Of a DNA stretch of 64,000 nucleotides, positions 1-8,468 are shown one piece after another. The notes under the pieces are model-generated. The model was not told the origin of the DNA. It searched no databases and saw nothing but the letters and a program-made list of their open reading frames with translations. Numbering within the stretch: position 1 is the stretch's first letter; every line of letters starts with the position of its first letter. The stretch lies in NCBI RefSeq assembly GCF_022747945.1, contig NZ_JALDST010000001.1, forward strand, positions 6,262,001 through 6,326,000, written 5' to 3'. Made by a program: the position numbers and the translations under genes. This stretch comes from Micromonospora sp. R77. GTDB lineage: Bacteria; Actinomycetota; Actinomycetes; Mycobacteriales; Micromonosporaceae.

Positions 1-914
1 TGGTCCAGGGCGATCCGGTTTTGCGCGGCGGCTGCCTCGGCGGACAGCTTGGTGGCATCGGCCTGCGCTTGGGCCAGCGTGCGGATCCGCTCGGCCTCGG
101 CCTGGGCGGGACGAACCACCTCGGCGATCAATTCGGCCTGCCTCAGCTCAGCGTTGCGCTCAGCCACCACAGCCCGCTCGACCAGCACCTCCTGCTGAGC
201 GCGCGCTGCCGCGAGCGGACCGGCCTGCGCCGCGGTCTGCTGGGCTTGATCGATCTCGGCTTGATACTGGGCGCGGGCAATCGCGGTCTGTCGGGCGTAC
301 TCGGCCTGGTGCCGCACGCTCTCCTGCTGCGCCATGGCGCTGGCCTGGTCTGCGGCGGCCTGCGCCACCTTCGCGTCCTGGTCGACCTTGGCCTGGTGCG
401 GCGCGGCGAGCGCCCGGATGTAGCCGACGCCCTTGTCGTCGATGCTGCTGATCTGGAGGGAGTCGACGGCCAGGCCGATCCGGGCCATCTCGGTCTTGCT
501 GGCGTCCACGATGGCGTCGGCGAGGGTCTGCTGCTCGCGGATGATCGACTCGACGGTCATGCTGCCGATGATGCTACGCAGGTGGCCGCTGAAGATCCGC
601 CCGACCAGGGTGGGCATCTGGCTCTGGTCGCCCTGGAAACGCCGGGCGGCTGCGGCGATGGACTCGTGGTCGTCAGCGACCTTGAACGCGATGACGGCCT
701 GCACGGTCAGCGTGATGCCCTGCTTGGTGTAGCAGTCCTCCACGACCTCGGCCTCCTGCATGGCCAGCGTGAGCCTGGTGGCTTTGGAGAAGACCGGTAC
801 CACGAAGACGCCGTGACCTGTGACGATCTTGAAAGGCAGCGCATCCGCTCCCCGCTGTTTGCGTCCGCTGATGAGCAACGCCTCGTTCGGGGCGGGCACG
901 CGGTATCCGAACAC
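1..914 (-). CDS. Flotillin-like SPFH/band 7 protein (C-terminus cut by window edge)
   Basis: The first 304 codons are present; the gene runs off the left edge. From a GTG start with AGAAGG about 8 nt upstream, the protein opens with an SPFH-type N-terminus (FGYRVPAPNEALLISGRKQ) and continues into a long region rich in Ala, Glu, Gln and Arg, including AEAERIRTLAQAQADATKL, which is typical of the flotillin coiled coil. There is no obvious transmembrane helix in the visible part. Flotillins scaffold membrane microdomains. The start lies 17 nt after the stop of an NfeD-like gene, and NfeD-flotillin pairs are a known conserved partnership, which supports both calls. It is the last visible gene of an operon that also encodes a two-component system. 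Confidence 0.88.
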   Translation of the reverse strand, partial: MFGYRVPAPNEALLISGRKQRGADALPFKIVTGHGVFVVPVFSKATRLTLAMQEAEVVEDCYTKQGITLTVQAVIAFKVADDHESIAAAARRFQGDQSQMPTLVGRIFSGHLRSIIGSMTVESIIREQQTLADAIVDASKTEMARIGLAVDSLQISSIDDKGVGYIRALAAPHQAKVDQDAKVAQAAADQASAMAQQESVRHQAEYARQTAIARAQYQAEIDQAQQTAAQAGPLAAARAQQEVLVERAVVAERNAELRQAELIAEVVRPAQAEAERIRTLAQAQADATKLSAEAAAAQNRIALD

Positions 915-931
915 TGGACGACCCTTCTGTC

Positions 932-1216
932 CTACCGGGGGTCCTCACCCTCGGCAACGGTGGGCCATGGCTCGACGTCGACCTGGCGCGCGCCACGGTT
1001 GTTGATGATCAGCACCTCTGAGCCGGCCGGGACCGGCATCGATGCGTACGCGAGGTAATAGTGCGCGATGCCGTCCACCACTACCCGGACCTCGCCAGGG
1101 CGGTCACCGCCGCGCAGCGCGTGCACCACACGCGCGATCCTGCCGACCAGCAACCGACCGTCCACCATGCTCCCCGCGATCGGGCGCCGACCGCTGCCCG
1201 CGCCCCCGCGGATCAT
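932..1216 (-). CDS. Small NfeD-like (OB-fold) protein
   Basis: A 94-residue protein whose body (residues 20-88, GRIARVVHALRGGDRPGEVR through EVLIINNRGARQVDVEPWP) resembles the C-terminal OB-fold of NfeD proteins, the partners of flotillin/stomatin proteins. It has no transmembrane helix, so it is much shorter than full NfeD and is reduced to the soluble domain. The start ATG overlaps the histidine kinase stop in an ATGA, which implies translational coupling and supports this start over an internal ATG/GTG near 1168-1165 that also has a purine-rich leader. The next gene downstream is flotillin-like. The family assignment rests on pattern and context, not on an alignment. Confidence 0.72.
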   Translation of the reverse strand: MIRGGAGSGRRPIAGSMVDGRLLVGRIARVVHALRGGDRPGEVRVVVDGIAHYYLAYASMPVPAGSEVLIINNRGARQVDVEPWPTVAEGEDPR

Positions 1217-2421
1217 TGTCCGCCCGGATCGGCTAGGGGGAAAGAGTGCGGACCCGGCTCACCTCCGGTCGGCATCGAAGCGAGTATGCGGTGAACCGTT
1301 CGACGTCGGGCGCCTGCGGGCCGAGCAGGAAGCCGCACCGTGACGATGAGCCCGCCGCCGTTGGCAGGGACGAGGTCGAGGGCCCCTTCGTGGGCGTGAA
1401 CGATGCTGCGCACGATGGCCAGGCCCAGGCCGGCACCGACATGTTCGTCGGTCCGCACCCGTTGCGTTGCCCGCCGGAACGGTTCGGTGAGCGTCGGCAC
1501 CAGGTCCGGCGGGAGCGGGGGACCGGTGTTCTCCACCTCTAGCACGCTGGTGCCGCTGTGCGTTCCGGTGCGAACCTTCACGACGCCACCAGCGGGCAGG
1601 TTGTGGACGACGGCATTTTGCACAAGGTTGATCACCATGCGGGACAGGAGCTCCGCCGAGCCGCTGGTCGGGGCCGCTTCACCGCTGACACCCAACGTCA
1701 TGCCGCGTTGTTCGGCGACAGGGAGCAGCGTCTCGGCGGCCTCCTCGGCGAGCAGTGAGAGGTCGACGCGCTCGCGGGTCACGATGCCGCGGTCGCTGCG
1801 ACTGAGCAGCAGGAGCGCCTCGGTGAGGTCTATGGCCCGCTGGTTGACCGCGTGCAGTCGCGTGATCAGTTCGTCGCCGACTCGCGTGGGATCGCTGCGG
1901 GCCACGTCGAGAAGTGTCCGCGAGATCGCCAGTGGGGTACGCAGCTCGTGGGAGGCGTTCGCGGCGAACCGCTGCTGTTCGGCGACGTGGGACTCAAGTT
2001 GTTCGAGCATCGTGTCGAACGCGTCGGAGAGGTCACGGAACTCGTCCCGTCGGCCTGTCATGCGGATCCGCCGCGACAGTGATCCGGTCCCGACCGTCCG
2101 TGCGGCATCCGTGATCCGGGTCAGCGGTGCGAGCATCCGGCCGGCGAGGACCCATCCTCCGACGAGACCGAACGCCAGCAGGAAAGCCAAGGTCTCGGCG
2201 GCCCTCGGCGCGAAGGCCCGCAGGAGGTTGGACCGGACCGGAAAGACACCGGGGGTGAGGGTGTCGGTGGCGCCGGGGACGATGAGCATGGCCCGGTCGG
2301 GAACGTACCGCAGGAGGAACACCCACACCGCGGTAAGCAGCAGAACGCCGGCGAGCACGAGGAAGCCGGCGTAGCTGAGGGTCAGTTTGGCCCGAACACT
2401 CAGCCCCGACCTCCTACCCAC
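1213..2421 (-). CDS. Two-component sensor histidine kinase
   Basis: A 402-residue membrane kinase. TM helix 1 is at about residues 14-38 and TM2 at about 76-95, enclosing a short (~40 residue) extracytoplasmic segment. HAMP follows (about 92-145), then the H-box ASHELRTP with the phosphoacceptor His near residue 158, the N-box (NLVQNAVVHN) near 265-275 and the G-box GAGLGLAI near 329-336. The chosen GTG overlaps the response regulator stop by 8 nt and is preceded by GGAG, so the two are translationally coupled. Its stop overlaps the NfeD-like start. The small sensor loop, with VanZ-like and serine hydrolase genes upstream and flotillin downstream, suggests sensing of an envelope or membrane signal; that role is inference. 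Confidence 0.93.
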   Translation of the reverse strand: MGRRSGLSVRAKLTLSYAGFLVLAGVLLLTAVWVFLLRYVPDRAMLIVPGATDTLTPGVFPVRSNLLRAFAPRAAETLAFLLAFGLVGGWVLAGRMLAPLTRITDAARTVGTGSLSRRIRMTGRRDEFRDLSDAFDTMLEQLESHVAEQQRFAANASHELRTPLAISRTLLDVARSDPTRVGDELITRLHAVNQRAIDLTEALLLLSRSDRGIVTRERVDLSLLAEEAAETLLPVAEQRGMTLGVSGEAAPTSGSAELLSRMVINLVQNAVVHNLPAGGVVKVRTGTHSGTSVLEVENTGPPLPPDLVPTLTEPFRRATQRVRTDEHVGAGLGLAIVRSIVHAHEGALDLVPANGGGLIVTVRLPARPAGARRRTVHRILASMPTGGEPGPHSFPLADPGGQ

Positions 2422-3100
2422 GCTCGTCTCCGGTCGCTGATGCCGCGTCGATGCGGTAGCCGACGCCGGGCACGGTGGCGATGACCCAGGGTTCACCGAG
2501 CCGTTTACGCAGCGCGGAGACAGTGATCCGTACCGCGTTGGTGAACGGGTCGGCGTGCGCGTCCCAGGCGCGCTCCAGCAGATCCTCGGCGCTCACGACG
2601 CCGCCCTCGGCGGCGACGAGGACTTCCAGCACGGCGAACTGCTTGCGGGTGAGCGCCACGTAGCGTCCGTCGCGGAAGACCTCCCGGCGGAAGGGATCGA
2701 GGCGAAGCCCCGCGATCTGAAGCACCGGGGGCCGGGCGTGCGCCCGCCGGCGGTCAAGCGCTCGCAGCCGCAGGACGAGTTCCCGCAGCTCGAACGGCTT
2801 GGTCAGATAGTCGTCGGCGCCCAACCCGAAACCGGAGGCCTTGTCGTCGATCCGGTCGGCGGCGGTGAGCATGAGGATCGGGATGCCGCTGCCGGAGGCG
2901 ACGATGCACCGGGCGACCTCGTCACCAGAGGTTCCGGGGATGTCCCGGTCGAGCACCGCGATGTCGTAGGCGTTGATGCTGAGCAGCTCCAGGGCGCAGT
3001 CGCCGTCGCCGGCGATGTCGGCGGCGATCGCCTCCAGCCGCAGACCGTCCCGGACGGCTTCGGCCAGGTAGGGCTCGTCCTCCACGATCAGTACGCGCAT
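2414..3100 (-). CDS. OmpR/PhoB-type response regulator
   Basis: A 228-residue DNA-binding response regulator. The receiver domain begins MRVLIVEDEP, with acidic pocket residues in VEDE, the phosphoacceptor Asp near residue 51 (AVLDRDIPG) and the conserved Lys in LTKPFE near residue 100. The C-terminal half (about 130-220) is a winged helix of the OmpR/PhoB type (ALTRKQFAVLEVL, then VRITVSALRKRLG and VPGVGYRID). The ATG at 3100 lies 5 nt after the VanZ-like stop. A longer in-frame extension upstream exists, but the receiver domain starts exactly here. It is the cognate partner of the overlapping kinase gene. Confidence 0.93.
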   Translation of the reverse strand: MRVLIVEDEPYLAEAVRDGLRLEAIAADIAGDGDCALELLSINAYDIAVLDRDIPGTSGDEVARCIVASGSGIPILMLTAADRIDDKASGFGLGADDYLTKPFELRELVLRLRALDRRRAHARPPVLQIAGLRLDPFRREVFRDGRYVALTRKQFAVLEVLVAAEGGVVSAEDLLERAWDAHADPFTNAVRITVSALRKRLGEPWVIATVPGVGYRIDAASATGDERG

Positions 3101-3105
3101 GCGAC

Positions 3106-3795
3106 TCAGTCTGCCCGTGCCGGCACAGGACGAGGTCGGTCCGACACGAGCGCCGTGGTCCGCCACCAGCGGCGCGACATCAGCCCGAACAGCGCGGCGC
3201 CGGCGGCGTTGATCAACACGTCATCGACGGACGACACCCGGTCCAGCCGCAGCAGGTACTGCAATGTCTCGATCACCGTCGAGCAGCCCGCGCCGAGCGT
3301 GAAGAGCCGCGGCACGGACGCCAGCGTCGCGAACCGCAGCGGCGCGAAGAACCCCAACGCGGCGAGGACCAGCAGGTTGCCGATGATCCCGAGTGGCCCC
3401 ATCTCCATCAGGTCCCGGAGCGGGATCAGGCTGACCCGGCCCGGAACGACGCCGGCCCCGGGGCCCGGCATCAGGGTCATCCAGACGAACGGCACCGTCC
3501 CGTACACCATGCCGACCTCGGCCAGCGACATCCGCCACGCCGACGCGACGCCCGCGGCCCGGCGACCCACTGCCAGGGCCCCCACCACCAGCACGGCCAG
3601 CGGCAGCCCGACCAGCATCATGAGCAGAATGCCGTTCTCGGTGTCGAAACAGCCGTGCCACCGCACGGCCCGGCACGCCGGAGCGGCCATCAGGAGCGGC
3701 CGCCGCACGGCGAACGCCGCCCCCGCCAGGCCGAGGACCGCCAGAGCGAAAAGCGCGATCCTCGACGTACGGCGGGCCCGTGCTGACCGTGGCAT
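3106..3795 (-). CDS. VanZ-like integral membrane protein
   Basis: A 229-residue protein with about five hydrophobic segments. It carries the VanZ-like pattern: LIPLRDL, then GNLLVLAALGFFAPLRF, then ETLQYLLRLDRVSSVDDVLI before a last hydrophobic segment. VanZ-family proteins are associated with low-level glycopeptide resistance and envelope functions, but most members are uncharacterised. The ATG at 3795 has GAGGTG six bases upstream. An earlier GTG (3813) overlaps the stop of the serine hydrolase gene but has no good ribosome site. It sits between a penicillin-binding-type hydrolase and a two-component system, so a cell-wall function is plausible. Confidence 0.85.
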   Translation of the reverse strand: MPRSARARRTSRIALFALAVLGLAGAAFAVRRPLLMAAPACRAVRWHGCFDTENGILLMMLVGLPLAVLVVGALAVGRRAAGVASAWRMSLAEVGMVYGTVPFVWMTLMPGPGAGVVPGRVSLIPLRDLMEMGPLGIIGNLLVLAALGFFAPLRFATLASVPRLFTLGAGCSTVIETLQYLLRLDRVSSVDDVLINAAGAALFGLMSRRWWRTTALVSDRPRPVPARAD

Positions 3796-3805
3796 GCCGT
3801 GCACC

Positions 3806-5056
3806 TCAGCCACCGGATCCGTCGCCGGGGGCGGCGCCGGTGACGGCCTGCGTCTCTCGCCCGATCAGCTCCACCAGCGGCGTGTCGTCGGAGTTGGCGA
3901 GAATGACGCCGACCCAGCCGCTGTTCGGGTAGATGCTCCAGTTGGCGCAGACACCAGGGTTGCCGCCGGCGCGCTGGATCACCCACTGGCCGCCGACGAT
4001 GTCGGCCGACGGCCCGTACGTGCCGAACGAGGTCGGGCCCAGCGGCATCCGGGGCGCGGTGAGCACGTCCGACCAGGGCCGATCCAACAGCGTGCCGTCG
4101 CCCAGCGCGCGGGCCAACCGGACCAGGTCCGGCGCAGTGGCGAAGCCGCCGTCCCCGATGGCGTCGATGAAGGCGCGGCCCGGGTTCCGGTCGCGCATGT
4201 ACTCGTACGGGCTGCCTTCGTCCAGGTTGCGGAGGGCGTCCACCTGGCTTCCGTCAGCCAGTGTCAGGTAGGGGTGCGCGAGGCGTCGGTCGGTGCGCCA
4301 CTGCGGCCGGGTGTAGAACGCGGAGTCGGTCATGCCGCAGCGCCGGAAGATGTTCTCCTCGACGTAGTCCCAGTACGTCTGACCGCTCACGGCCTCCACG
4401 ATGAGCGCGGGGATGGCCGTCTCGGCGCCGGCGTGGAACCCGTTGGGCAGGCCGGGGGTGCCCACCAGCTTCGACTGTCGTGCCCAGCGCTCCTGGTAGT
4501 CGTGGACCTCCTGCCGGCTCTGGAAGACGCGGCGGATGTCCTCCTCGGGCGTGTTCAGGCCGGAGGTGCCGGTGAGCATGTGGTGGATGGTCACCTTCTC
4601 GCTGATGTCCCCGGCGAAGCCGTCCAGGTGCCGGCCTACCGGGTCGGACAGCCGTAACATGCCCCGCTGCGCGAGTTGCAGAATGGCGATCGCGTTGAAC
4701 GGTTTGCCCGCCGAGCTGAGGGTGAACGCGGTTCCCTCGTGGTTGCGGATTCCGCGCTCCCGGTCGGCCATGCCGTAGCTGCGGAACAACACCGTCCGAC
4801 CCCGGTGTGACAGCAGCACCACACCGGAGAACTTCCCCTCCGCGGCCAGCCGCGCCACGTACCGGTCGTAGGCGCCGCCCGGCCGGGTGTCCGGCGGGAT
4901 CCGGTCGTGCCGGACCGAGCCGGTCGTGTCCGGAGCGGCGTAGCCGGTCGCGGCGGGGGTGAGAGGCACGGCGGTCGCGCCCATCCCGGCGGCGGCCAAT
5001 CCGGCCCACCCGACCAGCTGCCGCCGGCGGATACCAGGTACCGGGTCAGAGTTCAT
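3806..5056 (-). CDS. Tat-exported serine hydrolase, class C beta-lactamase/D-Ala carboxypeptidase-like
   Basis: A 416-residue protein. The N-terminus has a twin-arginine-type signal (RRRQLVGWAGLAAAG near residues 10-25, followed by AATGYAAP). The catalytic SxxK is SAGK at about residues 115-118 (FTLSSAGKPFNAIAI). Further family features are HHMLTGTSGL and GDGGFATAPDLVRLARAL; the usual YxN and HxG motifs are not clear. The family (Pfam beta-lactamase, PBP4*/esterase EstB-like) covers DD-peptidases, esterases and beta-lactamases, so the substrate cannot be named. The ATG at 5056 is preceded by GGGAGAGG. It appears to be the first gene of the operon. Confidence 0.87.
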   Translation of the reverse strand: MNSDPVPGIRRRQLVGWAGLAAAGMGATAVPLTPAATGYAAPDTTGSVRHDRIPPDTRPGGAYDRYVARLAAEGKFSGVVLLSHRGRTVLFRSYGMADRERGIRNHEGTAFTLSSAGKPFNAIAILQLAQRGMLRLSDPVGRHLDGFAGDISEKVTIHHMLTGTSGLNTPEEDIRRVFQSRQEVHDYQERWARQSKLVGTPGLPNGFHAGAETAIPALIVEAVSGQTYWDYVEENIFRRCGMTDSAFYTRPQWRTDRRLAHPYLTLADGSQVDALRNLDEGSPYEYMRDRNPGRAFIDAIGDGGFATAPDLVRLARALGDGTLLDRPWSDVLTAPRMPLGPTSFGTYGPSADIVGGQWVIQRAGGNPGVCANWSIYPNSGWVGVILANSDDTPLVELIGRETQAVTGAAPGDGSGG

Positions 5057-5159
5057 GGCGACGGTCCTCTCCCGTTGAGTTCCGGCGCGCACCGAGGCGC
5101 CGCATGTCGCCCTCCACCAAAGACCAGGGGCTGTTGCGGCGGTGTATGGGAATCCTGAG

Positions 5160-5608
5160 ATGTCCGCGATACGTGGTGGGGGAGGCCCGCCACGCCGGCT
5201 TCCTCGACACCATCCGCGACGGCCACCTCACCACACCGCTGCTGGTCGTCTCCCCGATCTACTGCCCCATCCACGAGGACACCCCGGCCCCGGCACGTTC
5301 GACCTCGCCGCCCTCGTCACCGGACAGGTGCGCTTCCAGGCCACCGGCGACCCGGCCGAGAAGGCGAGCGGGAAACTCACCCTCCGGGTGATTCGCGAGG
5401 AGTGGCCCGGATCACCGCCCAGCGCGCGGCCGACGACCCGCACCTGCACCACCTCGACGGCCTCGACCTCTACGGCGAGGCAGACTCCGCGGAGCTGCCG
5501 CTGCCCGGCCAACTCCACCCGGACACCGCCACCCACCGGCGCATCGTCGAACGCTTCGTCAAGCGGATGTTCAGCGCCGACGGCCCCTTTGCAGGACCCA
5601 CCTCCTGA
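5160..5608 (+). pseudogene. Relic of a GDSL/SGNH-family hydrolase (C-terminal part, frameshifted)
   Basis: Three reading frames in succession give one plausible GDSL/SGNH hydrolase C-terminus: first GFLDTIRDGHLTTPLLVVSP then IYCPIHEDTP; after a shift near 5285, FDLAALVTGQVRF and SGKLTLRVIREE; after a second shift near 5400, ARITAQRAADDPHLHHLDGL, then DLYGEADSAELPLPGQLHPD and a stop at 5608. The LHPDTATHRRI segment carries the catalytic-type Asp/His seen at the end of this family. The N-terminal block with the nucleophile (GDS) is absent. Truncation plus two shifts indicates a decayed gene rather than sequencing error alone. Confidence 0.6.
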
Positions 5609-5793
5609 CCGGTCCGGCCCCACCGGTTGACCCGGGAGTTCTGCCGCGGCCTGACGCGCGGGGAAACCTTGCCCTGGGATGACGTCCCGGTATGGCCGCC
5701 CTGATCTCGATCGGAACCTCACCGCAGGACACCGTCGATGCCAGATCAGCATGAACATTGTCAGTTCCGCGCCCGTTCGGCGCTCACCTGCGC

Positions 5794-5963
5794 ATGGCCT
5801 GGTGGAAGCCGCTCGTGCTCGTCGTCGTGATGGCGTCGGTGATGTTGGTGGCGCAGGTCCATCGACTCCGATGACGCGTCGCTGCAGCTCCTGGCGACCG
5901 TCGACATCGGCATGGTGGTGCTGGTCCGGCAGCGCGAGCGGCGGTCCGGGCCGTCAGCTGACT
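5794..5963 (+). pseudogene. Possible relic of a small membrane protein
   Basis: A short frame opens MAWWKPLVLVVVMASVMLVA, clearly hydrophobic, and stops at 5874. A second frame starting near 5865 (DSDDASLQLLATVDIGMVVL) continues it and stops at 5963, so one frameshift may separate two halves of a small membrane protein. No ribosome binding site is convincing and I do not recognise a family. The rest of 5609-5961 shows no other credible gene. Confidence 0.25.
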
Positions 5964-6882
5964 AACCCCACCAGGGCAGGGTGCCCGTGCGGAGGTGGTC
6001 GTGCAGGGTCCGGGCGACGTGTGCCATCGCAGCCTCGCCGCCGGGTTGGGCGACGGCGGGCACCCGGGAGGCGGTGAGCGCGGCGACGGCGTACGACTGC
6101 CCGTCGGCGTGGTCCACCACCCCTACCTCGTGGCGCAGGTGTAGCAGGGTGCCGGTCTTGGACGACCAGCGGGACGCGTCGGAGGTGAAGTCCGGGGCGA
6201 GTCGCTGCCGGTGCAGGTTGTCGCCCATCAGGGCGCGTACCCGGGCGGCGGTGGCCGTGCGGATCGTCGAGGGCCGCCAGAGGGCGTGCAGCAGGTCGAC
6301 GTAGGCCCGGGCCGATCCGGTGTTGGCGCGGGTCACGTCGAGCTGGGCGACCGGGTGGCCCTGTCCGGGGGTTCCGGCGTCGATGGCGAGGGAGTGGGCC
6401 AGGTGCACGTCGTCGGGGCCGAGCCGTTCCGCCGGCGTCTCGGCGAGGTCACCGGCCCGGTGCCGTACGGCGATGCCCTCGATGCGCAGTCGCCGCAGCT
6501 CGGCGGCGACCTCGGCCGGCGGGAGGAGGTCGAACAGGGCGTCGGCAGCGACGTTGTCGCTGATCGAGGTGCTCAGGTAGAGCAGGTCGTCCACGGCGAT
6601 CCGCGCCGGGTGGCGGAAGCGGCTGAGCCCGGTCGGGCCTGGTGTGGTGATCCGACCGGGCGGCACGTCGATCGGTGCCGCCGGGTCGAGTTCCCCGCGC
6701 GCGATCCGTTCGAGCACGGCGACCGCCAGCGGCACCTTCACCAGCGACGCGGCCGGATACGGGGTGTCCGTGTCGAAGCCGATCTCCTCGCCGGTGTCGA
6801 GGTTGCGGACCAGGAACGCGCCGTCGAGCCCGGCCTCGTCGAGGAGGTCCTGGGCGTTGCGGAGGACGGCGGTGGTGCTCAT
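5962..6882 (-). CDS. Class A beta-lactamase-like serine hydrolase, no signal peptide
   Basis: A 306-residue protein with the three active-site motifs of class A beta-lactamases: SxxK as SLVK (residues 46-49), SDN (108-110) and KTG (242-244). I could not identify the Glu166-equivalent of the omega loop with confidence. It lacks a signal peptide and the N-terminus (MSTTAVLRNAQDLLDEAG) is soluble, so it is predicted to be cytoplasmic, unlike resistance enzymes. Its start overlaps the stop of the LysR regulator in an ATGA, so the two form one transcription unit. Class A-like cytoplasmic hydrolases in actinomycetes may act on metabolites other than beta-lactams. Confidence 0.85.
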   Translation of the reverse strand: MSTTAVLRNAQDLLDEAGLDGAFLVRNLDTGEEIGFDTDTPYPAASLVKVPLAVAVLERIARGELDPAAPIDVPPGRITTPGPTGLSRFRHPARIAVDDLLYLSTSISDNVAADALFDLLPPAEVAAELRRLRIEGIAVRHRAGDLAETPAERLGPDDVHLAHSLAIDAGTPGQGHPVAQLDVTRANTGSARAYVDLLHALWRPSTIRTATAARVRALMGDNLHRQRLAPDFTSDASRWSSKTGTLLHLRHEVGVVDHADGQSYAVAALTASRVPAVAQPGGEAAMAHVARTLHDHLRTGTLPWWG

Positions 6883-7811
6883 GCGGGATCTCCCTTCCGG
6901 TGGTCAGCGGGTGCGGGACCGTCGGCCGGCCCGACGTGGCCGTCGGGCGCGCTCAGGCATCGGGCGATGTCCGCGTACAGGACCGTGCTGAGTTGATCGA
7001 GGTCCTCGCGTACGCCGGCGGCGACGTCGTAGCCCCGCAGCAGCTGCGGGCCGGCGAGGGGGCACCAGTGCAGTCCGAAGTCCTCGGCCTGTTGTTGGGA
7101 GCAGAGCAGCAGGTCGGGGGAGCCGAGGGCCGCCGCCGCGGCGTCGACGAGGGATGGCGCGACCGCCACCTGGGCCGGCACCAGGCCGGCCGACTGGCCG
7201 GCCCGGGTCAGTGGGTCCCGCAGGTGCGCGACGTCGTCCTCGGGTTGGATCAGGATCCGCCGGCGTGCCTGCGTGCGGGCCCGGCCGCTGCGCAGCGTCT
7301 CCAGGAACACCGTCGGTGCCGGGAAGGGGGTCCGGGCGGCCAGCCCGAGCGGCACCCGCCACGGCGCCGCCGCCTCCGGAACCGCCACGATCCCGGCACC
7401 GACCTCCAGGGTCCGGCAGAGCCGTTCACGCTCGGCCGGGCCGGCCGGCCGTACCTCCAGGTGGATCCGCTGCCGCCGCGCCGCGACCACCAGATCGGCG
7501 AGGCGGCGCGGCGGGCAGATCTCGGGTACGGCGACCCGCAGCGGGCGCAGCCGGGCCCGCTCGGCGTCGTCGCCCATCGCGTCGGCGAGGTCGACCAGCC
7601 GCCGCGCGGATGGCAGCATGTCCTGCCCGAACGGCGTCAGCCGCACCGCCCGGGACGACCGGTCGAACAGCCGCGCCCCGAAGTGCTCCTCGAGGGCGGC
7701 GATGCGGCGACTGGCGACCGGCTGGGGGATGCCCGCAGCGGCGGCGCCGGAGGTGAAGCTGCCGTGGCCGCTGACCGCGACGAAGGCCCGGCAGGCGGCG
7801 ACCATATCCAC
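6879..7811 (-). CDS. LysR-family transcriptional regulator
   Basis: A 310-residue regulator with the N-terminal winged helix of LysR proteins (VAACRAFVAVSGHGSFTSGA, then IPQPVASRRIAALEEHFGAR and LFDRSSRAVRLTPFG, residues 4-65) and a divergent effector domain. The GTG at 7811 is the first usable start. It is the upstream gene of a coupled pair with the class A beta-lactamase-like hydrolase, an unusual arrangement because LysR genes are normally divergent from their targets. The 167 bases between this gene and the RidA stop contain no gene. Confidence 0.9.
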   Translation of the reverse strand: MDMVAACRAFVAVSGHGSFTSGAAAAGIPQPVASRRIAALEEHFGARLFDRSSRAVRLTPFGQDMLPSARRLVDLADAMGDDAERARLRPLRVAVPEICPPRRLADLVVAARRQRIHLEVRPAGPAERERLCRTLEVGAGIVAVPEAAAPWRVPLGLAARTPFPAPTVFLETLRSGRARTQARRRILIQPEDDVAHLRDPLTRAGQSAGLVPAQVAVAPSLVDAAAAALGSPDLLLCSQQQAEDFGLHWCPLAGPQLLRGYDVAAGVREDLDQLSTVLYADIARCLSAPDGHVGPADGPAPADHRKGDPA

Positions 7812-7978
7812 CCACCGAACCTATACCGGGAGCGCATGGACGAGCCGGCGCGGCACCTGCCCAGCATCAGCACGGAGCCGTCCTGATGCTGGGCACGGTG
7901 ACGCAGGGCGGTGAGGTGGCGACACCGACGCGTGGCCGTGCGGACCGCTACCTCAATCTCGCGGTCGAGCAGAAGGCA

Positions 7979-8389
7979 TTACTGCGAGATTGCGGTCGCC
8001 TCCAGTTCGACGAGCACGTCGGGCTCGAAGAGGTAGTCCACCCCGATCAACGACGCCGGCGGGAGGGGCCAGGGCAGGCCGAGTTCCTCGACGACCGATT
8101 CGATCCCGGCCATGAACGGCCCGATCTTCTCGGGTGCCCATGCGGTCACGTAGAAGGTCAACCGGACCACGTCCTCGAATGAGGCGTCGGCTCCGGCGAG
8201 GGCGCGGCCGGTGTTGCGCAGCGCCTGCGCGACCTGCCCGGTGAGGTCGCCCGGCGCAACCGGTGAGCCATCTGCCAGTCGGGCGATCTGACCGCTGACG
8301 TGGATGTGACGCGATCCGGTGGCTACCGCCACGTGAGCGTAGGGCGTGTGCGGCTGAAGGCCGTCGGGGCTGAAGCGGGTGACAGGCAC
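7979..8389 (-). CDS. RidA/YjgF-family protein
   Basis: A 136-residue protein of the RidA (YjgF/YER057c/UK114) family: an N-terminal FSPDGLQPHTPYAHVAVATG strand region, HIHVSGQIARLADGSP, GQVAQALRNTGRALAGADAS, FEDVVRLTFYVT and a C-terminal PASLIGVDYLFEPDVLVELE. RidA members hydrolyse reactive enamine/imine intermediates or act in related catabolic steps. The GTG at 8389 has a strong GGAGGAG leader; an upstream in-frame ATG at 8425 lies inside the operator and is less likely. It is divergent from the HxlR gene with a perfect palindrome between them, so it is probably the regulator's target. Confidence 0.88.
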   Translation of the reverse strand: MPVTRFSPDGLQPHTPYAHVAVATGSRHIHVSGQIARLADGSPVAPGDLTGQVAQALRNTGRALAGADASFEDVVRLTFYVTAWAPEKIGPFMAGIESVVEELGLPWPLPPASLIGVDYLFEPDVLVELEATAISQ

Positions 8390-8409
8390 GGTCTCTCCTC
8401 CACTGGAAC

Positions 8410-8438
8410 CAACTAGGTTTACCATTGATACCTAGTTG
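8410..8438. promoter_or_regulatory. Perfect 9-bp inverted repeat, probable HxlR operator
   Basis: CAACTAGGT (8410-8418) is mirrored exactly by ACCTAGTTG (8430-8438) across an 11-nt spacer. It sits between the divergent RidA and HxlR genes and overlaps both promoter regions. HxlR proteins bind as dimers to inverted repeats of this size, so this is probably the autoregulatory and target site. Confidence 0.75.
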
Positions 8439-8468
8439 ACGGCGGACACTTCAAGGAGACCTGGTTTC

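Noticed and set aside
1246..2374. Plus-strand frames over the histidine kinase
   Set aside because: The minus strand shows H, N and G boxes in order; the plus frames have no domain.
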